DNA from: an uncultured Clostridia bacterium
GTDB taxonomy: Bacteria > Bacillota > Clostridia > Oscillospirales > Acutalibacteraceae
NCBI GenBank assembly: GCA_944384705.1
Contig: CALWUI010000019.1
Coordinates: 34,081-98,080 of the forward strand
Reading direction: 5' to 3'
Length of the DNA: 64,000 nt
Shown piece by piece: positions 16,741-24,773 of this stretch (position 1 is the first letter of the stretch; the number at the start of each line of letters is the position of its first letter). A program made the position numbers and the translations under genes. The notes beneath the pieces are model-generated. The model searched no databases. It saw nothing but the letters and a program-made list of their open reading frames with translations, and had not been told where the DNA came from.

Positions 16741-16768
16741 ATATGGCGCACTATACCGCGCGCCATAT
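16741..16768. terminator. Conserved-loop hairpin repeat, copy 5, after the glycosylase gene
   Basis: A 9-bp stem ATATGGCGC (16741-16749) / GCGCCATAT (16760-16768) carries ACTATACCGC, the reverse complement of the loop GCGGTATAGT. It lies 23 nt past the glycosylase stop, in sense orientation for that gene. Copies 4 and 5 are 7 nt apart with completely different stems. Confidence 0.75.
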
Positions 16769-16790
16769 ATTATTTTGCATAAGATAGGAT

Positions 16791-17633
16791 TTACTTAACA
16801 AGATTAGGGTTCATACGACTATAATGAAAGATATATTGCTGAGCGATGCCCGCGTACTGTCCGAAATAAGAAGCGTTTTTGCCAGGAAAGAACGTTTCTA
16901 GAGCGCGTTTCATCCACACGTCAACAGGAAATGCCTCAAGGCGATGCAAGCCATAAAGCAAAGTACATTCAGCGACTTTTGGTCCAACACCTTTAATTTT
17001 CATTAACTCGGTTCGAGCTGTGTTTATATCTTCGGATTTTAGTTTTTGTGGACAGATATCTCCGGAAAAAATTTTTTGGGCAGCGTCCAATATGTAAGCA
17101 TCGCGAAATCCGCATTTGATAGGCGCGAGATCGGATTTATTTAGTTTAGCGATAGTAGAATAAGAAGGAAAGCTAAAGAATCCAGATTCAATTTCTTGGC
17201 CAAAGCATGCACATAACCGCTCAATAATACCTTTAATTCTGGGAATATTATTATTTTGAGAAATAATAAATGAACAGAGAGCCTCCCAAAAATCCTGCTT
17301 TAAAATACGGATTCCGGGAGCATATTTGCAGGCGATTTTAAGTGTAGAGTCGATTTGAGATAAACTTTTTTTTATTTTATCGTAATTGGTATTCAGATCA
17401 AAATAATCACACCAAAGTGAGTTAAATTCAGTGGCAATAGAGGGTCCATTCAATACGATTTTTTCTTTGTCAACAGAAATTCGAACTACTTTTTCGAAAG
17501 CGACGCCAACAAAAAGATTCTCAGTTATTTTATTCCACCTAAAGCACTGACCGCAATTAAACGTTTGATCTAGGTCAAAATCACGAACATTTTCGAGAAT
17601 AATTTGGTTATCGTTGATAATTTGAGGAATCAA
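16791..17633 (-). CDS. ogg: 8-oxoguanine DNA glycosylase (OGG1 type)
   Basis: The protein has the OGG_N domain (FDLDQTFNCGQCFRWNKI) followed by a helix-hairpin-helix-GPD domain. The catalytic lysine is in IKGVGPKVAECTL and the catalytic aspartate in AFPVDVWMKRAL. It excises 8-oxoguanine opposite cytosine and nicks the backbone as a bifunctional glycosylase. I place the start at a TTG (17633) behind TAGGAG, giving 280 residues. The open frame runs 75 codons further upstream to 17858, but that stretch is Phe/Lys/Tyr-rich, unlike the family, and lacks a good ribosome binding site. Confidence 0.92.
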   Translation of the reverse strand: MIPQIINDNQIILENVRDFDLDQTFNCGQCFRWNKITENLFVGVAFEKVVRISVDKEKIVLNGPSIATEFNSLWCDYFDLNTNYDKIKKSLSQIDSTLKIACKYAPGIRILKQDFWEALCSFIISQNNNIPRIKGIIERLCACFGQEIESGFFSFPSYSTIAKLNKSDLAPIKCGFRDAYILDAAQKIFSGDICPQKLKSEDINTARTELMKIKGVGPKVAECTLLYGLHRLEAFPVDVWMKRALETFFPGKNASYFGQYAGIAQQYIFHYSRMNPNLVK

Positions 17634-17967
17634 AATAAAAAAACTCCTAAACGAATAAATTATAAATTTAGTATAAAACAAAATCTCGTAAAAAGATACA
17701 AATTTTGATGAATATTTTTTTAATTTTAAAAAGTGACAAAAAATACAAAAAGTTTTAAAATAAAAATCCGCAACAGACTGGAGTTTAATTTTTATGTGAA
17801 TACAATAGGGGTTTTCCACTTTTTCCACAGAGTTTTCCACCGAAACAACTTCTGACAAGGCTATTTTAGGTTAAAATTTTTACATTTAGTATAAAAAATA
17901 GCATGCTGAATTTTCTATAATTTTTTTGGAAAAATTACTATTAAATTAAATTTTTGGAAGTGATAAC

Positions 17968-18228
17968 ATGATAAAGGGCGTAAATAAACATGTAATAGAG
18001 CTTTTAGAAACAGGAAATATGTACTATGAAAAAGCTTTGCTCTTTGTAAAGCCTGAATACGCCAACGTAGAGCGAAAAATCTTAATAAAAGAGGCTAAAA
18101 AAGTTCTAAAAGATCTAGATACAATATCTGCAATCAAAGAGCGAAAAAAATTAACGCCCTTTAAGCTCTGCGCAGCTTTAATAATAGTTTTGGTTCTATT
18201 TTTAGTACTCCTTTTGACTTTTTTATAA
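17968..18228 (+). CDS. Small tail-anchored membrane protein, unknown function
   Basis: The 86-residue protein has a charged, helical N-terminal region of about 60 residues, rich in Glu and Lys, and one C-terminal membrane span (about 65-85, LCAALIIVLVLFLVLLLTFL). This suggests tail-anchored insertion with the bulk in the cytoplasm. TTTTTGGAAGTGATAAC before the ATG gives a reasonable ribosome binding site. A TATAAT lies at 17916-17921, without a good -35 box. No family is recognised. The 17634-17967 gap upstream holds nothing else that can be supported. Confidence 0.55.
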   Translation: MIKGVNKHVIELLETGNMYYEKALLFVKPEYANVERKILIKEAKKVLKDLDTISAIKERKKLTPFKLCAALIIVLVLFLVLLLTFL

Positions 18229-18387
18229 CCCTGTGTTCCTACGATTAATTTAAAGTTTTTGGAAGTGTAGCTATTTAAAGAACTGTCGGTATAAAAATTA
18301 TTTGCTAAAAAAGCTTTAAACTGCAAATTTTTTAAAAGATTTAATAAGTCAAAAGTACCCAAAAAGTCGCTATTTATAGCGGCTGGC

Positions 18388-18416
18388 TTGACAAAATTTA
18401 TAAAAATGAGTATAAT
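18388..18416 (+). promoter_or_regulatory. Consensus promoter of tRNA-Ser
   Basis: TTGACA (18388-18393), a 17-nt spacer and TATAAT (18411-18416), a perfect consensus ending 14 nt before the tRNA, as expected for a strongly expressed stable RNA. Confidence 0.9.
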
Positions 18417-18430
18417 GATAATATCTTGCT

Positions 18431-18519
18431 GGAGAGATATCGAAGTGGTCATAACGGGGCTGACTCGAAATCAGTTTGCGAGCAATCGCACGGGGGTTCG
18501 AATCCCCCTCTCTCCGCCA
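18431..18519 (+). tRNA. tRNA-Ser (anticodon CGA)
   Basis: The acceptor stem GGAGAGA (18431-18437) pairs with TCTCTCC (18509-18515), followed by discriminator G and an encoded CCA (18517-18519). The anticodon loop reads CT-CGA-AA within a CTGA/TCAG stem, so it decodes UCG serine codons. A long variable arm (GCGA/TCGC) is characteristic of tRNA-Ser, and the T-arm contains GGTTCGAATCC. Accessory DNA begins directly downstream, so this tRNA is a candidate integration site, although no second copy of its 3' end is seen in the window. Confidence 0.97.
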
Positions 18520-18533
18520 ATAAAGACTATACT

Positions 18534-18755
18534 GTGGGTGTTTTTTATCCTAAAAAAAATTTAAACAAATCACTCATAGAAAATGCTGTTAAAAAGCTTC
18601 ACGATTTTATTATAGAAAATAAAATTATAAATCAAAAAAACGAAAAAAATGAATTCGAAAAATGGAATTTTAATAATGATGATGCTTTTAGTATTATTAA
18701 TACTAATACATATAATGAAAAATTTGTTAATTGGAGGAAATATTTTAATGAATAA
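18534..18755 (+). CDS. Short ORF between tRNA-Ser and the lanF-like gene
   Basis: A 73-residue frame beginning at a possible GTG runs from just after the tRNA and overlaps the start of the lanF-like gene (stop within the ATGAATAA context). It is Asn/Lys-rich (AVKKLHDFIIENKII, then FVNWRKYFNE at the end). It has no convincing ribosome binding site and no recognisable family. It may be the 3' remnant of a gene cut off when the island joined the tRNA, or simply untranslated leader. Confidence 0.25.
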   Translation: MGVFYPKKNLNKSLIENAVKKLHDFIIENKIINQKNEKNEFEKWNFNNDDAFSIINTNTYNEKFVNWRKYFNE

Positions 18756-19440
18756 TTTTTTGTTAAAAATCGAAAACTTAACCAAATCTTTTAAAGGTCA
18801 AACTGTTGTAAATAATGTATCCTTAAATGTAAGAAAAGGTAAAATTTATGGGCTTTTAGGTGTAAATGGGGCTGGCAAATCAATAATTCTAAAAATGATT
18901 ATAGGAATGATAACGCCTACGTCAGGAAGAATAATTTTTAAAGGTCATAACATAAAAAGAAGTGATTTATTTGAAATAGGCTCGATTATAGAAGGACCAG
19001 CTTTGTACAATAATCTTACAGCTTATGAAAACTTGAAAGTATATACTTCATTACTTTCTATCTCTGAAGCTAGAATTCCTAAAGTTTTAGAAATTGTTGG
19101 TATTAAAGATGCCGAGAAAAAGCTTGTTTCCAAATTCTCATTGGGCATGAAGCAACGTTTAGGAATCGCTGTTGCAATAATTTCTCATCCAGAACTGTTG
19201 ATTTTAGACGAACCCACTAACGGTCTAGATCCTTTGGGCATAATTGAATTAAGGCAGCTAATTAAATCATTTTCTGAAAAAGGAATTACTACCATTATAA
19301 CGAGCCATATACTCTCTGAGATCTCTCAATTAGCAGACGATATAGGAATTATTAACAATGGTAAATTAGTGTATGAAAGCGAAAATGATAGTACTGTAAA
19401 TTTAGAAAAAATATTTGTAGAGGCAATTATCAATAAATAA
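18748..19440 (+). CDS. Lantibiotic immunity ABC transporter, ATPase (LanF type)
   Basis: The 230-residue ATPase belongs to the BcrA/LanF class of self-protection exporters. Walker A is GVNGAGKS (about 38-45), the signature is FSLGMKQRLG, Walker B is LLILDEPTNGLDPLG, and the H-loop is TSHILSE. It ends soon after the catalytic core, as LanF proteins do. GGAGG before the ATG at 18748 and the start MNNFLLKIENLTKSFKG fix the start; an in-frame upstream extension to 18649 is unlikely. With the two permeases that follow it should expel or remove the lanthipeptide from the membrane of the producer. Confidence 0.88.
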   Translation: MNNFLLKIENLTKSFKGQTVVNNVSLNVRKGKIYGLLGVNGAGKSIILKMIIGMITPTSGRIIFKGHNIKRSDLFEIGSIIEGPALYNNLTAYENLKVYTSLLSISEARIPKVLEIVGIKDAEKKLVSKFSLGMKQRLGIAVAIISHPELLILDEPTNGLDPLGIIELRQLIKSFSEKGITTIITSHILSEISQLADDIGIINNGKLVYESENDSTVNLEKIFVEAIINK

Positions 19441-19459
19441 TGCTAAAGAGGTGATATAA

Positions 19460-20200
19460 ATGATTTCATATCTAAAATCTGAAAATTTAAAGTTTAAAAG
19501 AACTTTTTCACGAAAATTTATATTTTTGGCACCAGTATTTATTGCTATTTTTGTATATATTGTTTTTGGCAAGATGATAGCGGCACAAAAGTTTTATAGT
19601 GCTAATATTTACAACTGGTGGAGTTTGTTTTTTGTTACATTAGGGGGAATGCTTTTTTGTATGTTTTCTGTATTAAAAGACAAAAAAACATATTTGCTTT
19701 TAATTTCTAGGGGAATAGATATAAAGATGAACTGGATCAGTAAAATATTAATTGTAATTTTTTATTTGTTAATAAGTCATATATGGTTATTTACTTTTTT
19801 TGAAGTTACAAATTATTTTTTATTTGGATCTTTTTTTGATATTTCTAATTTTTTTTATGCAACTATTTTAGATTTTTTAGCTTCAATTTCTTTAGTTCCT
19901 TTAAATTTGTTTCTAGAATATAAAACGTCTACTTTATTAACATTTGTGATTAATTTCATAGGTTTAATTGCAGGTATAAAATTTTCACCTACTTTTATGT
20001 GGTTTGTTTCTCCATGGGGCTATGCTCTTAGATTTATGTGCCCTATTTTAGGAATGCACCCTAATGGGGTGTTTTTAGAGCCGAATAGCTACTTGATGGA
20101 CAAAAACATTCTCATACCTGGAATTGCATTATGCGTATTTATTTTTACCATTAGTGCTTACATTACTGCAATTTTAATTGATAATAAAGAAGGCAAATGA
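19460..20200 (+). CDS. Lantibiotic immunity ABC permease (MutE/EpiE type)
   Basis: The 246-residue protein has about six membrane helices and the short NWW segment (NIYNWWSLFF, about 49-58) seen in MutE/EpiE-family lantibiotic immunity permeases, whose partners are the MutF/EpiF ATPases. It starts 19 nt after the ATPase with AAAGAGGTGATATAA before the ATG and is followed directly by a second permease, the classic LanFEG order. Association with the epidermin-group precursor at 33871 agrees with this subfamily. Confidence 0.85.
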   Translation: MISYLKSENLKFKRTFSRKFIFLAPVFIAIFVYIVFGKMIAAQKFYSANIYNWWSLFFVTLGGMLFCMFSVLKDKKTYLLLISRGIDIKMNWISKILIVIFYLLISHIWLFTFFEVTNYFLFGSFFDISNFFYATILDFLASISLVPLNLFLEYKTSTLLTFVINFIGLIAGIKFSPTFMWFVSPWGYALRFMCPILGMHPNGVFLEPNSYLMDKNILIPGIALCVFIFTISAYITAILIDNKEGK

Positions 20201-20201
20201 A

Positions 20202-20933
20202 ATGATTGTTAGATTTTTAATATCTGAATGGATAAAATTGAAGAGGACATCGTTAAGATGGGTGGTTTTTGCTTTTTCTGTTATATATTCTATTTCAATA
20301 ATTTGTTTTAGTAAAGGTTTATTCAAATATGATGATATTGTTGAAGAAATGTATTGGGCTTTTTTTATGATACTTGGCAGTATACTTCCTATTTGTTTGA
20401 GTGTTTATATAGGAATCATGAGTTCAATTGAAAAAAGTGCCGGAAATTTTAAAAACATAACAGCTTCACCTTTTGGGAAAATTAAAATTTTTATAGGTAG
20501 AAATATTTTAGTTAATGTAATTTTTTCGCTGTCAATAGTGCTATCTGCTACATTATTTGTGAGTGGGATTAATATTGTATATAAATTCAATCTTCCTGTT
20601 GATATTTTTTTGATAGGTACAATGTGTGTATGCTTTTCTTGCGTCTCATTAACAGCAATTTATACGGTAATCGCATTTTATTGTTCACTAGGAACCGTTT
20701 TTGCTGTTGGTGTTTTTGGCTCGATTATTGCATCAATTCTTTCAGTAACTTCATTGGGCAGTATAATTTGGCGGGCTATACCATTTACATATCCTATTAT
20801 TTTGCCAATTAATTATTTTTACATCTTTCCTTCGTATTTGTATAATTATATAACTAATTTATTGTTTTGTATTTTCATAACATTTTTAGTATTTATCATT
20901 GCACTTTGGCTTTTTAAAAACACAGAAAAATAA
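20202..20933 (+). CDS. Lantibiotic immunity ABC permease (MutG/EpiG type)
   Basis: The 243-residue protein has six predicted membrane helices and starts FLISEWIKLKRTSLRWVV, typical of MutG/EpiG immunity permeases. The ATG at 20202 lies 1 nt after the previous stop and follows AAGAAGG, so the pair is translationally coupled. It completes a LanFEG module that should protect the producer against its own lanthipeptide. The module is 13 kb away from lanA and on the other strand, unlike the compact epi or mut loci. Confidence 0.85.
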   Translation: MIVRFLISEWIKLKRTSLRWVVFAFSVIYSISIICFSKGLFKYDDIVEEMYWAFFMILGSILPICLSVYIGIMSSIEKSAGNFKNITASPFGKIKIFIGRNILVNVIFSLSIVLSATLFVSGINIVYKFNLPVDIFLIGTMCVCFSCVSLTAIYTVIAFYCSLGTVFAVGVFGSIIASILSVTSLGSIIWRAIPFTYPIILPINYFYIFPSYLYNYITNLLFCIFITFLVFIIALWLFKNTEK

Positions 20934-21757
20934 AAAATATATAATATTTTTATTCATGGTGGATTAAAATTGTCCTTTTGTAAATAAACGGTCATAAAAA
21001 ATAATGGTAGACTGTACAACAAAAATGGATTTGACCGTATTAGTTTTTTTCTCCTTTTAAAGGAGAAAAATATTATTTTTCGGCTCAACATGCACGAAAA
21101 TATGCAATAGCGGATACGAAGCTTTATGAAATTAAATGGGAAAAATAATATATAAAAAATTAATACCGATTTTGTTATGTGTTTCACTTTTAATAACTTA
21201 TAATTTTTTGATAATGCATTCCTGTGTTACAAATTATATCAAAGTAGTAAAAAAATAAAGTTTTACAAAAAGATATTCGTTGTTTACAAAATTTTTAAAA
21301 TGGACAGAAATAGCGGTAGGCGTTTGGAAGGCGGCTATTGAGGTATAACTTTACAAACGTCGCAACAAAGTTGAGCGTTTTTCCTTCGCATTAAGCACTT
21401 TTACAAAGTTTTTACTTGCTATTACAAATTTGATATTATCTATTTTTCAATTGCAACTTTGGCTTTAATTTTTGATGCTCTTTTTATATGAATACACTCT
21501 AAATTTTAACTTGCAGATATTTATACTTTTTGACTTTGTCCGATTTTAGGGGGACAGTTCACTTTTCGTTTAAATTCATTCGATTATTTACTCATAAAAA
21601 ATACACGACCAAATATTAGATTTTTCATCTAACATTTGGTGTGTACTTCACAATGCGTGATGGCTGCTTTTTTCTATATTTTTGTTATGCAAATCTATTA
21701 TTATAGTTTTAATCAAAATAATCGTGTTAGATATATATTTTTTTACACTTAGAAAAA
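20934..21757. other. Intergenic 0.8 kb with a repeat copy and ORF debris
   Basis: No supported gene is present. A 40-codon ORF at 21136-21258 (+) encodes a hydrophobic peptide without a ribosome binding site. Another frame, ending around 21150, reads HARKYAIADTKLYEIKWEK before a stop and looks like the end of a lost gene. Positions 21378-21500 are a diverged direct copy of 34117-34245. A weak palindromic TCCTTTTAAAGGA is at 21052-21064. Confidence 0.5.
21378..21500 (+). repeat. Direct repeat, left copy (flanks the lanthipeptide genes)
   Basis: This AT-rich stretch matches 34117-34245 almost throughout. Shared blocks include TTTTTCCTTCG.ATTAAGC, CAAAGTTTTTACT, ATTATCTATTTTTCAATTG and TAATTTTTGATG. 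The two copies are in the same orientation, 12.7 kb apart, and bracket the secreted-protein gene, IS remnant, spore genes and the lanthipeptide biosynthetic operon. Confidence 0.8.
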
Positions 21758-22294
21758 CTATAGCCCAAAGCATTCTGACGGTATTGATGCATAAGTTTGT
21801 ATGTGGTCAATAACCGCCATAACTACTGCAGGAATTGTTACAGGCTTGCCCAAGTAGTAAGACACAATAAGACCAACAACAAGCTCTAACCCACATTCAG
21901 CAATAGCCTCTGTAATAACGGCTGCGGCCGCAGGTATAGTCATTAGGTCGAATATAACTGTAGCAATAGCTTTCGTACATCCTAACATATCATTGGCTGA
22001 ATTTTGTACAGGTTTTAATGAACCATCACTTGCTCTTTTTAATAAATTTGTTACTTTTTTGTTAGAATCAAGAACAAGATATTCCCCTGTATCTCTACCT
22101 AACTTAAAATAATCTTGTACACTTACAAGTTTTTCCCCCATTTTCAAACGAAATCCAGTATTTGAATTTCTATGATGGTAGTTACTGCGATGAATAGAGT
22201 GCCTTTTGTAGCCATCATCGGAAATTGCTGAGACTGAAATCTCAGAGCCTATAAATAAAGCTATTGATAATATACCAGATACAAATCTTTTCAT
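21758..22294 (-). CDS. Secreted protein, unknown function
   Basis: The 178-residue protein has a signal peptide (MKRFVSGILSIALFIGSEISVSA). A His/Ser/Asn-rich stretch follows (about 30-48), then a polar middle, and the last 75 residues are strongly hydrophobic with Ala/Ile/Val runs (TIPAAAAVITEAIAECG, LELVVGLIVSYYLGKPV). GGAGGTATGAAAT gives a good start, and a promoter lies at 22345-22373. A hydrophobic, glycine/alanine-rich C-terminal part is reminiscent of pore-forming or bacteriocin-like peptides, but no family is recognised and that is only a suggestion. Confidence 0.6.
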   Translation of the reverse strand: MKRFVSGILSIALFIGSEISVSAISDDGYKRHSIHRSNYHHRNSNTGFRLKMGEKLVSVQDYFKLGRDTGEYLVLDSNKKVTNLLKRASDGSLKPVQNSANDMLGCTKAIATVIFDLMTIPAAAAVITEAIAECGLELVVGLIVSYYLGKPVTIPAVVMAVIDHIQTYASIPSECFGL

Positions 22295-22344
22295 ATTTCA
22301 TACCTCCAATATTTTTCATATTATCTTATCGGCTAGCCAAAATT

Positions 22345-22373
22345 ATTGTATCACCAAAATTTTCTAAAGTAAA
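22345..22373 (-). promoter_or_regulatory. Promoter of the 21758-22294 gene
   Basis: On the minus strand TTTACT (22373-22368), a 17-nt spacer and TACAAT (22350-22345) lie about 50 nt before the ATG. Confidence 0.6.
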
Positions 22374-22508
22374 CCATATTTTAACATAAAAATCAAAAAT
22401 CTATGTTTTCTACAAAAATCTAGAGCGTGTTCACATAAAGGGAAGACAATCAAGTAAATAAGTGATATTGGACCGACGTCAATACTGTGGACAAAAAAAG
22501 ACGAAAGA

Positions 22509-22846
22509 TTAAGCAGATTTTTTTAATTTCTCATCCTCGTTTTGCTGAGGAGTCATATAACCCACAGCCTGTGAATTCGCTTACGGTTATACCAGCCCTC
22601 GATGTATTTAAAGATAGCCCTTCGAGCCTCTTTAAAATCCTTGTAATTATGAAGGTAAATTTCTTCTTTTTTCAGTACAGAATGGAACGATTCTATACAG
22701 GCATTGTCGTAAGGATTTCCCTTACGGCTAAATGAATGCAGGGTTTCTCTGCTATTCAGGAAATTCTCAAATAACTGACTTGTATACGGGAAAGAAATTA
22801 TCAAGTCACAGCTTGAATGAATAAGAAAAATAATATATTTACTCAC
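22509..22846 (-). pseudogene. IS3-family transposase OrfB remnant
   Basis: The frame contains the C-terminal part of an IS150-type OrfB integrase: SRKGNPYDNACIESFHSVLK, with the last catalytic acidic residue, then FKEARRAIFKYIEGWYNRKRIH. The N-terminal two thirds are missing and the first residues do not fit the family. An extra base after the RKRIH codons shifts the frame, so the expected ending GYMTPQQNEDEKLKKSA is found only in the next frame, stopping at 22509. TGTGGACAAAAAAAGACG just beyond (about 22486-22503) looks like the terminal inverted repeat. It is a dead element and evidence of past transposition in this island. Confidence 0.88.
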
Positions 22847-22925
22847 TTGTTTTTAAATATATCTATAACATAAAAAAGCGTAGACTCAATAAAACTTGAA
22901 TTTGCGCTTTTTATTATTACTTTAA

Positions 22926-23180
22926 TTATTGATTAGTGGTTGGATCAAATTTTTGTTTTACAGCATTTACTTTACTTTGCTCTGCTTGTTCAGCAGTATA
23001 CCAACCCTTCTCGGACATTTTGCCATAAATAATATTCTGTATACAAAGCGATTCATTAAGAGTATTTTTGAATACTTGATGCACATTATCGGTGGAAGAT
23101 TCGATCGTTCCATGCATAAACAAGTCGCATACTCCCTTCTCCAAGAGCAAAATGTTTTCCATTAAATTTCTGTCATCCAT
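22926..23180 (-). CDS. CotF-type spore coat protein
   Basis: The 84-residue protein matches the coat F domain: DDRNLMENILLLEKGVCDLF, an Asn/Gln-rich helix, then YGKMSEKGWYTAEQAEQSKV with the family's GWY motif. Such small helical ferritin-like proteins are deposited in the coat of endospores. AAAAGGAGAAAAGAATA precedes the ATG. It is followed by (upstream on the map: 23202-23375) another short ORF on the same strand that commonly accompanies CotF genes. It supports an endospore-forming host and is unrelated to the lanthipeptide system around it. Confidence 0.8.
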   Translation of the reverse strand: MDDRNLMENILLLEKGVCDLFMHGTIESSTDNVHQVFKNTLNESLCIQNIIYGKMSEKGWYTAEQAEQSKVNAVKQKFDPTTNQ

Positions 23181-23201
23181 TATTCTTTTCTCCTTTTATT
23201 A

Positions 23202-23375
23202 TCAAAGTAAACCATAAAAATTTTGAAAAAATTGATGATGCTTCTGCGTTATTTGTTCTATGCAAGCCTTTAAATCCGCGTCTTGAATTTGAGACTTAAT
23301 TTCTTTGCACACAGTCTGAAAATATTTTTCATGACCTAGCGCATCTTCAACATATAGAAGTTCTTTTGTTGTCAT
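23202..23375 (-). CDS. Small CotF-associated protein (57 aa)
   Basis: A 57-residue ORF begins MTTKELLYVEDALGHEKY behind a good CAGGAGTGATATATT site and ends QFFQNFYGLL. It lies directly upstream of the CotF-type gene on the same strand, with 21 nt between. Short proteins beginning TTKELxxxEDALxHE often pair with CotF-like genes in Clostridia and are treated as spore coat components. It is helical and charged, with no signal peptide. Assignment rests on the N-terminal pattern and the neighbour. Confidence 0.65.
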   Translation of the reverse strand: MTTKELLYVEDALGHEKYFQTVCKEIKSQIQDADLKACIEQITQKHHQFFQNFYGLL

Positions 23376-23629
23376 AATATATCACTCCTGTTTTATATTT
23401 CAAATATATTTTTATATTATCTCGTCATAATATACGTAATAAAATTAATATTGGTAATTTTTGAGCTTTCGTGCGTTGATATACACACCCCTTAAAATTT
23501 TTGCTATTTTTATATTTTAATAAAAAATGGTCTGATCCAATCTTTACAGCCTCGATAGTAAATATAGTTTTGCTCTGCTGATGCGATATTAAATATATTC
23601 GATTCATGTTTATTTATAAAATCTCTGCC
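23376..23629. other. Spacer with ORF debris
   Basis: A 60-codon minus-strand frame (23425-23607, containing FTIEAVKIGSDHFLLKYKN) has no ribosome binding site and no recognisable relatives. I see no RNA gene, promoter or terminator here. It probably holds remnants of lost genes. Confidence 0.35.
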
Positions 23630-23745
23630 TTATTTTGGCAGCAGGTCAAGTAGCTCTTCAAATTTATTTACATTATTTTTCTCTTCTTTAAATCCGAAAT
23701 AACATCACCTAATAAGTCTAGCATCGCCAATCTTATATCTTCCAT
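23630..23745 (-). pseudogene. Short ORF coupled to the 23745 gene, frameshifted
   Basis: Immediately after the stop of the 23745-24404 gene (TAATG overlap) an ATG opens MEDIRLAMLDLLGDVISD. The frame then ends quickly, but after a one-base shift it continues FKEEKNNVNKFEELLDLLPK to a stop at 23630. The two parts together look like one acidic, helical protein of about 38 residues, coupled to its upstream neighbour. The shift could be a real mutation or a sequencing error. Confidence 0.4.
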
Positions 23746-24404
23746 TACAACTTCTCCTCCAATATCAATTGATACACTTGTTTTGAGGTCTCCGGGTCTC
23801 GGTGCAATAGACAATATAAATATTCATTAGTAATCGATTGCAAAAATGAATTCATTGTTGACGATATGATAAATCTGCCTTTAATAGCCATGTTTAAAAC
23901 TTTCATATCTTCCTCACCAACAATTTTAGCTATCAATTCGTAATTTTTTGACATAAGTACTGTATCAACCTCTATGTTGGCCCTACTTTCAATTTCCTCA
24001 GAAAATTTATTTACTGCATAATCTGTAAATTGCGGCGTGAGTAACGCACAATAAATATTTAATAAAGTGTGGCGCTCTTTATATGAAAATCGGTGTTCTG
24101 CTATATATTCTTTTGCTGTCTGGTAAAACTCATGTTCTATAATGCTTGAGTCATAGTTCAATATACCCAGGCATAATCTTCTAAACCCACTAAAAAACTT
24201 GCGTCCATCTTCTGCCGCATCAGTATTCAGCTTACAATTTGCTATCTTCAGTACTGCACTTAAATACTGGTCTAATTTATACGACTTATCCCCCAGTTTA
24301 TTTTTTATGCTTCTTGAAACAATGAAAAAATCTTTTGTTGCTTTATGCAACTCTTCCCGCAAATACCTCCCATAGATATCTTCTTCATTTTTAAAAATAT
24401 TCAT
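23745..24404 (-). CDS. Helical protein, unknown function
   Basis: The 219-residue protein is predicted to be all alpha-helical and soluble, with no signal peptide or membrane segment. The ATG at 24404 (MNIFKNEEDIYGRYLREEL) is preferred over a TTG two codons upstream because AGAGG lies 7 nt before it. Repeating helix-turn-helix spacing with LNIYCALLTPQF and NSFLQSITNEYLYCLL could suggest a TPR-like or abortive-infection-like fold, but I recognise no family. It is followed by a tiny coupled ORF. It lies between spore-coat genes and the lanthipeptide operon. Confidence 0.55.
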   Translation of the reverse strand: MNIFKNEEDIYGRYLREELHKATKDFFIVSRSIKNKLGDKSYKLDQYLSAVLKIANCKLNTDAAEDGRKFFSGFRRLCLGILNYDSSIIEHEFYQTAKEYIAEHRFSYKERHTLLNIYCALLTPQFTDYAVNKFSEEIESRANIEVDTVLMSKNYELIAKIVGEEDMKVLNMAIKGRFIISSTMNSFLQSITNEYLYCLLHRDPETSKQVYQLILEEKL

Positions 24405-24550
24405 TACCAAACCTCTTTAATTTTTATTCAGAACCTTAAAACCTCAGTTATACCGCGCGCATACTAACCTTTAAATCTTTTCAAAATTCCGTGATTCATA
24501 TCTAAACTCTTCTCGCACCAGAAGTCAAGTTAATTTCAAAATAAAAATAA

Positions 24551-24595
24551 AAATCAGCTCACAGCACAGATTCCTACCGTACTATAAGCCGATTT
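24551..24595 (-). terminator. Possible terminator in the gap before the M16 gene end
   Basis: On the minus strand AAATCGGCT and AGCTGATTT form a stem with one mismatch around a 27-nt loop and are followed by TTTATTTTTATTTT. The long loop makes it weaker than the hairpin at 24741-24765. Apart from these two hairpins the gap 24405-24773 shows no gene. Confidence 0.4.
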
Positions 24596-24740
24596 TATAG
24601 GTTTGATTGATTTAACCGTGTGAAAGTATGCACACACCTGTGAAAATTTTTTCAAAAAGTGCACACCCCTAGAAGGAAAATCTTTAAAATAGGGTGGCAT
24701 TTTAAGAAAAAACAACATTAAAAACAGCCTTATAATCGAA

Positions 24741-24765
24741 GAAAACCCAGTATTGCTGGGCTTTC
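24741..24765 (-). terminator. Terminator of the lanthipeptide operon
   Basis: Read on the minus strand GAAAGCCCAG and CTGGGTTTTC form a 10-bp stem with one G-T wobble and a 5-nt loop, followed by TTC. It begins 9 nt after the M16 protease stop, so it closes the operon that starts at lanA. Confidence 0.65.
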
Positions 24766-24773
24766 CCTCTGTA

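Noticed and set aside
17634..17858. N-terminal 75-codon extension of the DNA glycosylase
   Set aside because: It is Phe/Lys/Tyr-rich and unlike the family, while TAGGAG and a TTG at 17633 give the expected start.
23425..23607. 60-codon minus-strand ORF as a gene
   Set aside because: No ribosome binding site, no recognisable relatives, and it lies among gene debris.
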